Source: Streptomyces pilosus
GTDB taxonomy: Bacteria; Actinomycetota; Actinomycetes; Streptomycetales; Streptomycetaceae
DNA length: 64,000 nucleotides
Assembly: GCF_014649835.1 (NCBI RefSeq)
Contig: NZ_BMTU01000005.1
Coordinates: 62,001-126,000 of the forward strand
Reading direction: 5' to 3'
Part shown: positions 45,801 through 53,556 of the stretch, in pieces
Numbering within the stretch: the stretch's first letter is position 1
How the letters are laid out: each line of letters opens with the position of its first letter
Translations under genes and position numbers: made by a program
The notes under the pieces: model-generated
Databases searched by the model: none
Told to the model about the DNA's origin: nothing
What the model saw: only the letters and a program-made list of their open reading frames with translations

Positions 45801-46683
45801 CGCACGACTTTCCGTACTGAAGACCTACAAGCTGTACGTCGGCGGGAAGTTCCCGCGTTCCGAGAGCGGCCGGGTGTACGAGGTGACGGACTCGAAGCAG
45901 AACTGGCTGGCCAACGCCCCCCTCTCGTCCCGCAAGGACGCCCGTGACGCGGTGGTCGCCGCGCGCAAGGCGTTCGGCGGCTGGTCCGGCGCGACGGCGT
46001 ACAACCGCGGTCAGATCCTCTACCGCGTCGCGGAGATGCTGGAGGGCCGCAGGGAGCAGTACGTCCGTGAGGTCGCCGGCGCCGAGGGCCTGTCGAAGTC
46101 GAAGGCCGCCGAGCAGGTGGACGCGGCGATCGACCGCTGGGTCTGGTACGCGGGCTGGACCGACAAGATCGCCCAGGTGACCGGCGGCGGCAACCCGGTC
46201 GCGGGCCCGTTCTTCAACCTGTCGTCCCCCGAACCGACGGGCGTGGTCGCGGTACTGGCCCCGCAGGAGTCGTCGTTCCTCGGCCTGGTGTCGGTGGTCG
46301 CCCCGGTGATCGCGACGGGCAACACGGCCGTGGTCGTCGCGAGCGAGAAGTCTCCGCTCCCCGCGCTCTCCCTCGGCGAGGTCCTCGCCACCTCCGACCT
46401 CCCCGGCGGTGTGGTGAACATCCTCTCCGGCCGTACGGCGGAGATCGCCGCCCCGCTCGCCGCGCACCAGGACGTCAACGCGATCGACCTCGCGGGCGCC
46501 GACGAGGCGCTGGCGAAGGAGCTGGAGATCGCGGCCGCCGACAACCTCAAGCGCGTCCTGCGTCCACAGCCTGTGGACGACTGGTCGGCGACGCCCGGCA
46601 CGGACCGCATGACGGCCTTCCTGGAGACCAAGACCGTCTGGCACCCCACGGGTTCGCTGGGCGCCTCGGGCTCCGCCTACTGA
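45793..46683 (+). CDS. truncated, catalytically dead ALDH-like partner
   Basis: 296 residues. It aligns to the N-terminal and NAD-binding part of ALDHs (YKLYVGGKFPRSESGR; VVAVLAPQESSFLGLVSVV; TGNTAVVVASEKSPLPAL) but stops before the catalytic domain. It has no catalytic cysteine and no LELGG glutamate; the region where it should be reads AAADNLKRVLRP. The gene ends in a normal stop plus a strong terminator, and codon use is normal, so it is not a recent pseudogene. It overlaps the active ALDH gene and is likely its non-catalytic subunit, as the second domain in ALDH16. Confidence 0.85.
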   Translation: MSDARLSVLKTYKLYVGGKFPRSESGRVYEVTDSKQNWLANAPLSSRKDARDAVVAARKAFGGWSGATAYNRGQILYRVAEMLEGRREQYVREVAGAEGLSKSKAAEQVDAAIDRWVWYAGWTDKIAQVTGGGNPVAGPFFNLSSPEPTGVVAVLAPQESSFLGLVSVVAPVIATGNTAVVVASEKSPLPALSLGEVLATSDLPGGVVNILSGRTAEIAAPLAAHQDVNAIDLAGADEALAKELEIAAADNLKRVLRPQPVDDWSATPGTDRMTAFLETKTVWHPTGSLGASGSAY

Positions 46684-46706
46684 GCCACAGCCCACCCCCC
46701 ACCACC

Positions 46707-46750
46707 GGAGCGCCGTGCCCCTCCCCCGTCCGGGAGGGGCACGGCGCTCC
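46707..46750. terminator. very strong bidirectional hairpin after the deoC operon
   Basis: A 19-bp perfect stem (GGAGCGCCGTGCCCCTCCC and its complement) with a 6-nt loop, between the ALDH partner gene and the convergent small secreted protein gene. Confidence 0.92.
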
Positions 46751-46771
46751 GCCGCGCCGGGGACCCGCCGG

Positions 46772-47110
46772 TCAGTTCCGCAGCGCGTCCGTCGCCCGTC
46801 CGACCCCCGGGACGCTGTCGACCGACTCCGCCTGGGTGACCGGCCCCGTCACCTCGCGGGAGTCCACCGCCCGGAAGTCGGCGACCTGGGTGCCGACGCC
46901 GTTGTCGAGCGGGTCCACGCCCGTGCCGGCCAGCGGGTTGGGCTTGAGGTCCGCGACCGTGCCCACGACCTGGCCGGCGTCGTCGAGGACCGCCCCCGAG
47001 TCCGCCGCCGCCGCCGTCGTCGCGCCGATGCCGAGCGCCGCGCCCGCGGTGGCGAGGACCGCCAGGGCGCGTCGGGCGGTCGGCGTCTTGGGTGCCTTGT
47101 GTCGGGCCAT
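46772..47110 (-). CDS. small secreted protein
   Basis: 112 residues. A basic start (ARHKAPKTPTARR), a hydrophobic core (ALAVLATAGAALGIGATTAAA) and a cleavage-like AAA-DS boundary indicate a signal peptide. The mature part of about 75 residues has no cysteine and is rich in V, D, G and P (LKPNPLAGTGVDPLDNGVG). Unrecognised. It is similar in style to the protein at 53069-53416, and such proteins are often mis-annotated as ATP-binding. It is convergent with the ALDH operon; the function is unknown. Confidence 0.75.
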   Translation of the reverse strand: MARHKAPKTPTARRALAVLATAGAALGIGATTAAAADSGAVLDDAGQVVGTVADLKPNPLAGTGVDPLDNGVGTQVADFRAVDSREVTGPVTQAESVDSVPGVGRATDALRN

Positions 47111-47238
47111 CGCTGGGCCACCTCTTGCCTTCGCTGGGTGATCGGTTCACCGCGCAGCGTAGTGGTCGTGTGACGCGCGCTTCAAAGCCGCACCTCGGGG
47201 TCGTACGCCACCCCAGCGATGCCTCACACTGGTGTCCC

Positions 47239-47880
47239 GTGAGTTCCCAGTCGCCCATATCCGCGCGAGTCGTGCTGCTCTGCGGCCCCTCCGGCTCCGG
47301 CAAGTCCCTCCTCGCGGCCCGTTCCGGCCTTCCGGTGCTGCGCCTCGACGACTTCTACAAGGAGGGCGACGACCCGACCCTCCCGCTGGTGGCGGGGTCG
47401 TCGGACATCGACTGGGACCATCCCGGCTCCTGGGACGCGGACGCCGCCGTCGCCGCCATCGACCGGCTGTGCCGCACCGGCCGGACGCCCGTCCCCGTCT
47501 ACGACATCTCGCTGAGCGCCCGTACGGGCGAGGGGAGCGTCGACATCGACCGGGCCCCGCTGTTCATCGCGGAGGGCATCTTCGCAGCGGAGATCGTCGC
47601 CCGCTGCGCCGAACTGGGGCTGCTGGCCGACGCGCTGTGTCTGAGCCGGGGCCCCTTCCGGACCTTCCGGCGGCGCTTCAGCCGGGACCTCAGGGAGGGC
47701 CGCAAGTCGGTGCCGTTCCTGCTGCGCCGGGGCTGGCGGCTGATGCGGCTGGAGCGGTCGATCGTCGCCCACCAGACGGCGCTGGGCGCGTACGCCTGCG
47801 ACCGGGACGAGGCCCTGGCCCGTCTCGCGGCCGCGGAGTTCGCCGTGCGCCCGAGGACGGGGACCGGCACGCCGGCCTGA
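47239..47880 (+). CDS. uridine kinase-like P-loop protein
   Basis: 213 residues. Walker A GPSGSGKS near the N-terminus, then LRLDDFYKEGDDPTLP, a typical uridine/cytidine kinase acceptor-site motif, IDWDHPGSWD, and a lid-like FRTFRRRFSRDLREGRKS. This is close to Udk-type kinases but shorter and with divergent lid residues. With the nucleoside genes around it, nucleoside phosphorylation (uridine/cytidine salvage) is the likely role. GTG 47239 is chosen as start since upstream residues do not match the family. Confidence 0.8.
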   Translation: MSSQSPISARVVLLCGPSGSGKSLLAARSGLPVLRLDDFYKEGDDPTLPLVAGSSDIDWDHPGSWDADAAVAAIDRLCRTGRTPVPVYDISLSARTGEGSVDIDRAPLFIAEGIFAAEIVARCAELGLLADALCLSRGPFRTFRRRFSRDLREGRKSVPFLLRRGWRLMRLERSIVAHQTALGAYACDRDEALARLAAAEFAVRPRTGTGTPA

Positions 47881-47935
47881 CCGGCGGCCGGAGGACCGGG
47901 CACCTGGCACCGGCGGACGCCGGCGCATACGAAAG

Positions 47936-47972
47936 GCGGGACTGGGCGGGCCCCCCGGCCCTCCAGTCCCGC
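47936..47972. terminator. hairpin after uridine kinase-like gene
   Basis: A 10-bp stem GCGGGACTGG/CCAGTCCCGC with a 17-nt GC-rich loop; a further CGAAA/TTTCG pairing flanks it outside a small bulge. It lies 55 nt past the stop. Confidence 0.75.
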
Positions 47973-47984
47973 TGTTTCGCATTC

Positions 47985-48125
47985 CCCCGTGCTTCCCCCC
48001 TGCTCCCCCGGTACTTCCCCCCGTCTTTCCCCGTGCTGTCCCGGATCCCTCGTGCTTCCCCCGGATCCGGGAGGTACCCCCGTACCCCCTCGTGCTCCCC
48101 CTCACGGTTCCCGTGGATCCCCCGA
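47985..48125. repeat. pyrimidine-rich CCCCCGTGCTTCCCCC-type repeats
   Basis: Low-complexity tract of recurring CTTCCCCC, GTGCTTCCCCC and CCGGATCC units downstream of the hairpin, next to the end of sigQ. The top strand is almost purely pyrimidine with scattered G. Non-coding. Confidence 0.55.
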
Positions 48126-48143
48126 TCCCCGGTCCCGCGGCCT

Positions 48144-48881
48144 TCAGGCGACGAGCTCCCCGAAGGCGTTCTCCTCGTCACGGCCGAAGCTGAGGACCTC
48201 GTCCTCGCGCAGCCGGCGGAGCGACCGCCAGATGCTCGACTTCACCGTGCCGACACTGATGCCGAGGATGTCGGCGATCTCCGGGTCCGTGCGGCCCTCG
48301 TAGTAGCGAAGGACCAGCATGGTGCGCTGGAGCTCGGGCAGCCGGGCCAGCGCCTGCCACAGGACCGCGCGCAGCTCCGTGCCGCGCATCGCGTCCGTGT
48401 CACCGGCCGTCTCCGGCAGTTCCTCGGTCGGGTACTCGTTCAGCTTGCGGCGGCGCCACGCGCTGATGTGCAGGTTCGTCATGGTGCGGCGGAGGTATCC
48501 GCCGACCGCCGCCTTGTCGCTGATCCGGTCCCACGCCCGGTAGGTCGAGAACAGCGCGCTCTGCAGCAGGTCCTCGGCCTCGAAACGGTCGCCGGTCAGG
48601 TGGTAGGCGGTGGCGTACAGGGAGGCGCGGCGCTCCTGGACGTAGGCGGTGAACTCCGCCTCCGACAGCGAACGGCGCTCCCCCGAGCCCTCCCCGTACG
48701 CGGTTCCCCCGTTGGCGTCCCCCGTGGACGCGTCAACCACCGTCATGATCGCGGTGTGCTGACGCCCGGCGCCGCGAGCGCACCCCCGCATGCTCGCGGC
48801 ACCGGACTTCTCGGAACCCCGGTGCACGTCGTGCAGACGCGTGATCACTGCGCTGGTGCTGGTGCCGTGCAGCGTGTTCAT
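48144..48881 (-). CDS. sigQ: sigma factor SigQ
   Basis: 245 residues from ATG 48881 (GGGGGGCGCGAG just upstream). Region 2 is LYATAYHLTGDRFEAEDLLQ and onwards; region 4 is LPELQRTMLVLRYYEGRTDP, EIADILGISVGTVKSSIWRS, a SigE-family ECF factor. About 75 N-terminal residues precede region 2. It is divergent from afsQ1, as in S. coelicolor, where sigQ is a direct AfsQ1 target and antagonises AfsQ1/Q2-dependent antibiotic production. The AfsQ1-type box at 48979-48994 lies 98 nt upstream of its start. Confidence 0.92.
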   Translation of the reverse strand: MNTLHGTSTSAVITRLHDVHRGSEKSGAASMRGCARGAGRQHTAIMTVVDASTGDANGGTAYGEGSGERRSLSEAEFTAYVQERRASLYATAYHLTGDRFEAEDLLQSALFSTYRAWDRISDKAAVGGYLRRTMTNLHISAWRRRKLNEYPTEELPETAGDTDAMRGTELRAVLWQALARLPELQRTMLVLRYYEGRTDPEIADILGISVGTVKSSIWRSLRRLREDEVLSFGRDEENAFGELVA

Positions 48882-48978
48882 CTCGCGCCCCCCGTCGTGG
48901 ACTTCCGGTGTTTCGCCCTGCCGTTGTGCTTGTGCCGAGAAGCTTGCCGGGGGACCTTCATGGCCGTGTCTGCCGACT

Positions 48979-48994
48979 GTCACAGACGTGTCAC
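48979..48994. promoter_or_regulatory. AfsQ1-type binding site
   Basis: GTCAC-AGACGT-GTCAC exactly fits the reported AfsQ1 consensus GTnAC-n6-GTnAC, as direct repeats. It lies between the divergent sigQ and afsQ1 genes, and a third GTCAC occurs at 49003. Confidence 0.85.
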
Positions 48995-49125
48995 AGGGGC
49001 CGGTCACCCCGGGCGCGCAGTTCCTCCACCGGGAGTCCGTGCACGTAGCGGCACGTATGGGGGCCCAATGGGCATCTGTCGTCCACGGGTCGAACAGGAA
49101 GCCCTCCATGGGCCAGAATGACTCC

Positions 49126-49803
49126 GTGCCTTCCCTGTTGCTGATCGAGGACGACGACGCCATCCGCACGGCCCTGGAGCTCTCACTGACGCGCCAGGGC
49201 CACCGGGTGGCGACCGCTGCCAGCGGTGAGGACGGTCTGAAGCTGTTGCGCGAGCAGCGGCCGGATCTGATCGTGCTGGACGTGATGCTGCCCGGCATCG
49301 ACGGCTTCGAGGTGTGCCGTCGCATCCGGCGCACGGACCAGTTGCCGATCATCCTGCTGACCGCCCGCAACGACGACATCGATGTGGTGGTCGGGCTGGA
49401 GTCCGGCGCCGACGACTACGTCGTCAAACCGGTGCAGGGCCGCGTGCTGGACGCCCGGATCCGGGCGGTGCTCCGGCGCGGGGAGCGGGAGTCCAGCGAC
49501 TCGGCGACCTTCGGCAGCCTGGTCATCGACCGTTCGGCGATGACGGTGACGAAGAACGGCGAGGACCTCCAGCTGACGCCGACCGAGCTGCGGCTGCTGC
49601 TGGAGCTGAGCCGGCGGCCGGGGCAGGCGCTGTCCCGGCAGCAGTTGCTGCGGCTGGTGTGGGAGCACGACTACCTGGGCGACTCGCGTCTGGTGGACGC
49701 GTGCGTCCAGCGGCTGCGCGCCAAGGTCGAGGACGTCCCGTCGTCCCCGACCCTGATCCGTACCGTCCGCGGTGTCGGCTACCGGCTGGACCCGCCTCAG
49801 TGA
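49126..49803 (+). CDS. afsQ1: response regulator AfsQ1
   Basis: 225 residues, identical in length to S. coelicolor AfsQ1. Receiver domain with acidic pocket LIEDDD, phospho-acceptor D52 in LIVLDVMLPG, and K in YVVKPVQ; OmpR-type winged helix with LTPTELRLLLELSRRPGQAL, and VRGVGYRL at the end. GTG 49126 lies 6 nt after a -10-like CAGAAT, suggesting a leaderless mRNA. It activates antibiotic cluster regulators and sigQ in response to nitrogen/glutamate conditions. The next gene overlaps by 4 nt (GTGA). Confidence 0.95.
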   Translation: MPSLLLIEDDDAIRTALELSLTRQGHRVATAASGEDGLKLLREQRPDLIVLDVMLPGIDGFEVCRRIRRTDQLPIILLTARNDDIDVVVGLESGADDYVVKPVQGRVLDARIRAVLRRGERESSDSATFGSLVIDRSAMTVTKNGEDLQLTPTELRLLLELSRRPGQALSRQQLLRLVWEHDYLGDSRLVDACVQRLRAKVEDVPSSPTLIRTVRGVGYRLDPPQ

Positions 49804-51407
49804 CACACGAGCACCAAGGGGGGGCCCGCGGCTGGTCCGCGGCGCGCAAGGGAGTCTGGTCGAGGCTGCGGTTCACCAGCCTGCGGCTGCGGCTGGTCGT
49901 GGTGTTCGGCCTGGTCGCGCTGACCGCGGCGGTGTCCGCGTCCGGGATCGCCTACTGGCTGAACCGTGAGTCCGTGCTGACCCGCACGCAGGACGCGGTG
50001 CTGCGCGACTTCGAGCGGGAGATGCAGAACCGGGCGGGCGCGCTGCCCGAGCACCCGACGCAGGACGAACTGCAGCGCGCGGCGGGGCAGATGGCGAACA
50101 GCAGTCAGCGGTTCACCGTGCTGCTGGTCGCGAAGGATCCCGACGGGCGGACCGTGTACGGCAGTTCGGGCGGGCTGAACGGCTTCTCGCTGGAGGACGT
50201 GCCGAAGTCGCTCCGGGACGCGGTCACCGAACGGCAGAAGATCACCTCGGCCAACAAGTACGCCCACCGCATGTACTGGCTGCGGACGGTGGACGAGGAC
50301 ACCCCGTACCTGGTGGCGGGGACGCGGGTGATCGGCGGCGGGCCGACCGGCTACATGCTGAAGTCGCTGGAGCCGGAGGCCAAGGACCTGAACTCGCTGG
50401 CCTGGTCGCTGGGGATCGCCACCGCGCTCGCGCTGATAGGTTCCGCGCTGCTCGCGCACGCCGCCGCGACGACCGTGCTGAAACCGGTGCAGCGGCTGGG
50501 CGTCGCCGCGCGGCGGCTGGGCGAGGGGAAGCTGGACACCCGGCTGCGGGTGTCCGGTACGGACGAGCTGGCCGATCTGTCGCACACGTTCAACAAGGCG
50601 GCCGAGGCGCTGGAGAAGCGGGTGGCCGACATGGCCGCCCGGGACGAGGCGTCGCGCCGCTTCGTGGCGGACATGAGCCACGAGCTGCGGACACCGCTCA
50701 CCGCGATCACGGCGGTGACGGAGGTCCTGGAGGAGGAGCTGGAGTTCGAGGGCGGCGGCATCGACCCGATGATCGAGCCCGCGGTCCGGCTCGTGGTGAG
50801 CGAGACGCGGCGGCTCAACGACCTGGTGGAGAACCTGATGGAGGTGACCCGCTTCGACGCGGGCACCGCCCGGCTGGTCCTCGACGACGTGGACGTCGCC
50901 GACCAGATCACCGCCTGCATCGACGCGCGCGCCTGGCTGGACGCGGTCGACCTGGACGCCGAGCGGGGCATCCACGCGCGGCTCGACCCGCGCCGGCTGG
51001 ACGTGATCCTGGCCAACCTCGTCGGCAACGCGCTCAAGCACGGCGGTTCGCCGGTGCGGGTGGCGGTGCGGGAGGAATCCGGCGAGGACGACGAGGGCGC
51101 CGGGGACGGCGGCACGGTGGTCATCCAGGTCCGCGACCACGGGCCGGGCATCCCGGAGGAGGTGCTGCCGCACGTCTTCGACCGCTTCTACAAGGCGAGT
51201 GCCTCCCGGCCGCGTTCGGAGGGCAGCGGACTGGGGCTGTCCATCGCGCTGGAGAACGCGCACATCCACGGCGGTGAGATCACGGCGGCCAACTCGCCCG
51301 ACGGCGGCGCCGTGTTCACGCTGCGGCTGCCGCGGGACGTGTCCGCGCGCGGTTCCGGGGAGAAGACCGGTGACGCCGGGGACGAAGGCGCCGAGGGGGA
51401 CGCCTGA
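49800..51407 (+). CDS. afsQ2: sensor histidine kinase AfsQ2
   Basis: 535 residues, as in S. coelicolor. Transmembrane helix 1 (VVVFGLVALTAAVSASGIAYWL), an extracytoplasmic sensor of about 145 residues, transmembrane helix 2 (SLGIATALALIGSALLAHAA), a HAMP domain, the dimerisation box with H294 in FVADMSHELRTPL, and an HATPase domain with NLVGNALKHGG and GSGLGLSIA. GTG start overlapping the afsQ1 stop. The ligand is unknown. The downstream lipoprotein gene is coupled by ATGA and may aid sensing. Confidence 0.95.
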   Translation: MTHEHQGGARGWSAARKGVWSRLRFTSLRLRLVVVFGLVALTAAVSASGIAYWLNRESVLTRTQDAVLRDFEREMQNRAGALPEHPTQDELQRAAGQMANSSQRFTVLLVAKDPDGRTVYGSSGGLNGFSLEDVPKSLRDAVTERQKITSANKYAHRMYWLRTVDEDTPYLVAGTRVIGGGPTGYMLKSLEPEAKDLNSLAWSLGIATALALIGSALLAHAAATTVLKPVQRLGVAARRLGEGKLDTRLRVSGTDELADLSHTFNKAAEALEKRVADMAARDEASRRFVADMSHELRTPLTAITAVTEVLEEELEFEGGGIDPMIEPAVRLVVSETRRLNDLVENLMEVTRFDAGTARLVLDDVDVADQITACIDARAWLDAVDLDAERGIHARLDPRRLDVILANLVGNALKHGGSPVRVAVREESGEDDEGAGDGGTVVIQVRDHGPGIPEEVLPHVFDRFYKASASRPRSEGSGLGLSIALENAHIHGGEITAANSPDGGAVFTLRLPRDVSARGSGEKTGDAGDEGAEGDA

Positions 51408-52030
51408 TGAACGGACGACGTGCGGCCGTGCGCGGTGCGCGGGGGCTGCTGGTGCTGGGGGCGTTCGGGACGCTGCTGGCCGGGTGCGGGATCCGGGCCA
51501 CGGATGTGCCGACCGACTTCGGTCCGGCGCCCTCGCGGGTGCGCTGCTCGCTGGCCGAGCCGGAGGTGTCGACGCAGGCCGGGCGGGACCTGCCGATGCG
51601 GGTCTTCCTGCTGTGCGGATCGTCACTGGTCGCCGTGGACCGGACGGTCCGGGTGCCGGACGGGGCCGCGGAGACACGGCGGGTGCGGATGGCGCAGGGA
51701 CTGCTGGACGAGGTGTCGGAGCAGCCGCCGGAGGCCGAGCGGGAGGCCGGGTACACCACCCGGGTGCGGGGCGGGACGACGGTGGCGGGTCCGCGGCCCG
51801 GCGACCCGGAGGACACCCTGCGGCTGAGCACCGCACCGGGGAGCCTGTCGCCCGCCGGGCTGGCCCAGGTCGTGTGCACCTTCTCCGACTCCGCGGCGGC
51901 CGAGGGGGACGGTTCGGTCATCCTGGGCGGCCCGGACGCGGGTCCGCCGCGCCGCTACAAGTGCACGGACGAGGTCCGCGCGCGTCCGGGCGACCGGGAG
52001 CCCCCCTCCACGGAGGCCGCCGGGAGCTGA
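51407..52030 (+). CDS. lipoprotein of the afsQ operon
   Basis: 207 residues. Signal peptide with lipobox LLAGC (cysteine near residue 27), then an extracytoplasmic domain with further cysteines (VRCSLAEPE, FLLCGSS, VVCTFSD, YKCTDEV), probably paired in disulfides. Its ATG overlaps the afsQ2 TGA, indicating translational coupling. Lipoproteins encoded with sensor kinases (as in CseABC) often tune signal perception, which is a reasonable inference here. Confidence 0.88.
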   Translation: MNGRRAAVRGARGLLVLGAFGTLLAGCGIRATDVPTDFGPAPSRVRCSLAEPEVSTQAGRDLPMRVFLLCGSSLVAVDRTVRVPDGAAETRRVRMAQGLLDEVSEQPPEAEREAGYTTRVRGGTTVAGPRPGDPEDTLRLSTAPGSLSPAGLAQVVCTFSDSAAAEGDGSVILGGPDAGPPRRYKCTDEVRARPGDREPPSTEAAGS

Positions 52031-52044
52031 CCGGCGGCGTCACC

Positions 52045-52070
52045 CGGCCCCGGTGCCCGTGCCGGGGCCG
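52045..52070. terminator. hairpin after the afsQ operon
   Basis: A 9-bp stem CGGCCCCGG/CCGGGGCCG with an 8-nt loop, 14 nt after the lipoprotein stop. Confidence 0.7.
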
Positions 52071-52142
52071 TGGCGCGTGCCTCACGCGGGGAACGGGTGA
52101 CATCCCGGAACCGATCGTGCCGAACGCCGCGTCTTGGGGAGC

Positions 52143-52724
52143 GTGCAGCGTCAAGGCTTCATCGGCGGCACCGCCGCATCCCGCATCCGTGTGACAGGGG
52201 GGCTCCTCCTGGCCGCGCACCTCGCGTTCGTCGCCTGGTACACGCTGCGCCCGCTGGACGTCCCCTGGGTGATGCCCGCCAATCTCCGGCCGTTCGACGG
52301 CATCCGCGGCGACTTCGCGCTGGGCTGGACGACGGGGCTGCGCCGGACCGCCGAGGCGATGGCGCTGCTGGCGCCGCTGGGCGTGCTGCTGCCGATGGCC
52401 GGGGGCCGGCTGGCGGTGTCCCGGCTGGGTTCGCTGATCCGGACCATGACCGCGACCGCCCTCGTCTCGCTCGCCGTCGAGCTGCTGCAGACGGTGGTGC
52501 CCGGCCAGGTGGTGGACGTCGACTCCGTACTGCTGAACACGGCCGGCGCGGCACTCGCGCACGCGGCCGTGGTGCCCGCGGGCCGGGCCTGGCTGCGCCG
52601 TCGGGCCGCGCGCAGGATCGCCGCCGCCCTCCTCCCGGAGGAGCCGGCTCAGGGGCGGACCCCGACGATTCCCAGGGTCGGCATCGCTCCGTGGAGCGAC
52701 GCGTTCCCACCGTCGTCTCCGTAA
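52143..52724 (+). CDS. VanZ-like family membrane protein
   Basis: 193 residues with about four transmembrane helices. VanZ-type features are present: TLRPLDVPW, NLRPFDGI, and a late acidic membrane motif VELLQTVVPGQVVDVDSVLLN typical of the family. VanZ proteins are linked to glycopeptide tolerance and envelope functions, but the biochemical role is unsettled. GTG 52143 is preferred as start; a TTG at 52134 is three codons upstream. Confidence 0.85.
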   Translation: MQRQGFIGGTAASRIRVTGGLLLAAHLAFVAWYTLRPLDVPWVMPANLRPFDGIRGDFALGWTTGLRRTAEAMALLAPLGVLLPMAGGRLAVSRLGSLIRTMTATALVSLAVELLQTVVPGQVVDVDSVLLNTAGAALAHAAVVPAGRAWLRRRAARRIAAALLPEEPAQGRTPTIPRVGIAPWSDAFPPSSP

Positions 52725-52782
52725 CGTGGAGGGCACAGAGGCAGCCGGCAAGGAGGCCTCCCCGCTGACGAAGGAGCCCGTG

Positions 52783-52983
52783 ATGAGCCGCCCCGCCCGC
52801 CCCACCAACGACCGGATGATCGGCGGAGTGTGCGCCGCGCTGGCCCGGCGCTTCGGCACCTCCACGACCACGATGCGGGTGATCTTCCTGGCGTCGTGTC
52901 TGCTTCCCGGACCGCAGTTCCTGCTCTACATCGCGCTGTGGATCCTGTTGCCCTCGGAGGACAAGGCCCGCACCGCCTGGTGA
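52783..52983 (+). CDS. PspC domain protein
   Basis: 66 residues, essentially one PspC domain: PTNDRMIGGVCAALARRFG, then a transmembrane helix (MRVIFLASCLLPGPQFLLYIALWILLP). In Gram-positives such single-domain PspC proteins are membrane stress components. AAGGAG lies 7 nt before ATG 52783. It follows the VanZ gene by 58 nt. Confidence 0.9.
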   Translation: MSRPARPTNDRMIGGVCAALARRFGTSTTTMRVIFLASCLLPGPQFLLYIALWILLPSEDKARTAW

Positions 52984-53012
52984 CCGCCGCCCGACCGTCT
53001 CCCCGCGCGTAC

Positions 53013-53054
53013 GCCGATGGGGCGCACCCCGCTTGCCGGGTGCGCCCCATCGGC
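53013..53054. terminator. bidirectional hairpin
   Basis: A 17-bp perfect stem (GCCGATGGGGCGCACCC and its complement) with an 8-nt loop, between the convergent PspC and small secreted protein genes. Confidence 0.9.
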
Positions 53055-53068
53055 CGTGTCCGTGGGTG

Positions 53069-53416
53069 TCAGCCGCCGAGCGGTACGCCGTTGACGTTGA
53101 GGCCCTGGGTGGGCACCTGGCCCAGCGGCAGGCCGCCGAGGAGACCGGCGGCCGGGACGCCGGGGCCCGCCTTCTCGGCCACCGGCTGCACGGCCGACAT
53201 GCCGGTGCCGGTCAGGCCCTGGCCCTTCGACAGCGCGTCGGACGAACCCGGCACCGCGCCGGCGACCCGCTCCGCCGGGACGGCCTGCGTGACGGTGTCC
53301 AGCGCCTGGGCGGCGTCCGGGACGGCAGGGGCCGCGTTGGCGGCGCCCGCCCCGGCGGCGGCGAAGGCGGCACCGAGAGCGGCGACACCGAGGGTCTTGG
53401 CAGCAGACTGCTTCAT
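53069..53416 (-). CDS. small secreted protein
   Basis: 115 residues. The signal peptide MKQSAAKTLG, then an Ala/Gly core, ends at ANA-AP. The mature part is rich in A, V, P and G, with a glycine/leucine-rich tail (AGLLGGLPLGQVPTQGLNVN). No cysteine and no known domain. GAGGAC lies 8 nt before ATG 53416. Similar in style to the protein at 46772-47110. The function is unknown; a surface or aerial-hypha role is possible but unproven. Confidence 0.78.
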   Translation of the reverse strand: MKQSAAKTLGVAALGAAFAAAGAGAANAAPAVPDAAQALDTVTQAVPAERVAGAVPGSSDALSKGQGLTGTGMSAVQPVAEKAGPGVPAAGLLGGLPLGQVPTQGLNVNGVPLGG

Positions 53417-53556
53417 GAAAATGCGTCCTCGAAATGGGAAACGGGGATGTGAGCGGTGCTGCGACCGTAAACACGAGATGCCGGTCACCGCAAACAGCGA
53501 AATGCGGACGAATGGTGGACGCCGCCCGTGTCCACGTTTCCCCGAGAACGCGGCGC

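Noticed and set aside
45793..46683. Second aldehyde dehydrogenase as a frameshifted pseudogene
   Set aside because: Normal codon use through the stop, an overlapping start with the upstream gene, a strong terminator right after, and the two-part ALDH16 precedent argue for a functional truncated subunit.
49109..49125. Upstream ATG start for AfsQ1
   Set aside because: It would lie before the likely transcription start; the GTG at 49126 gives the known 225-residue length with D52 at the right position.
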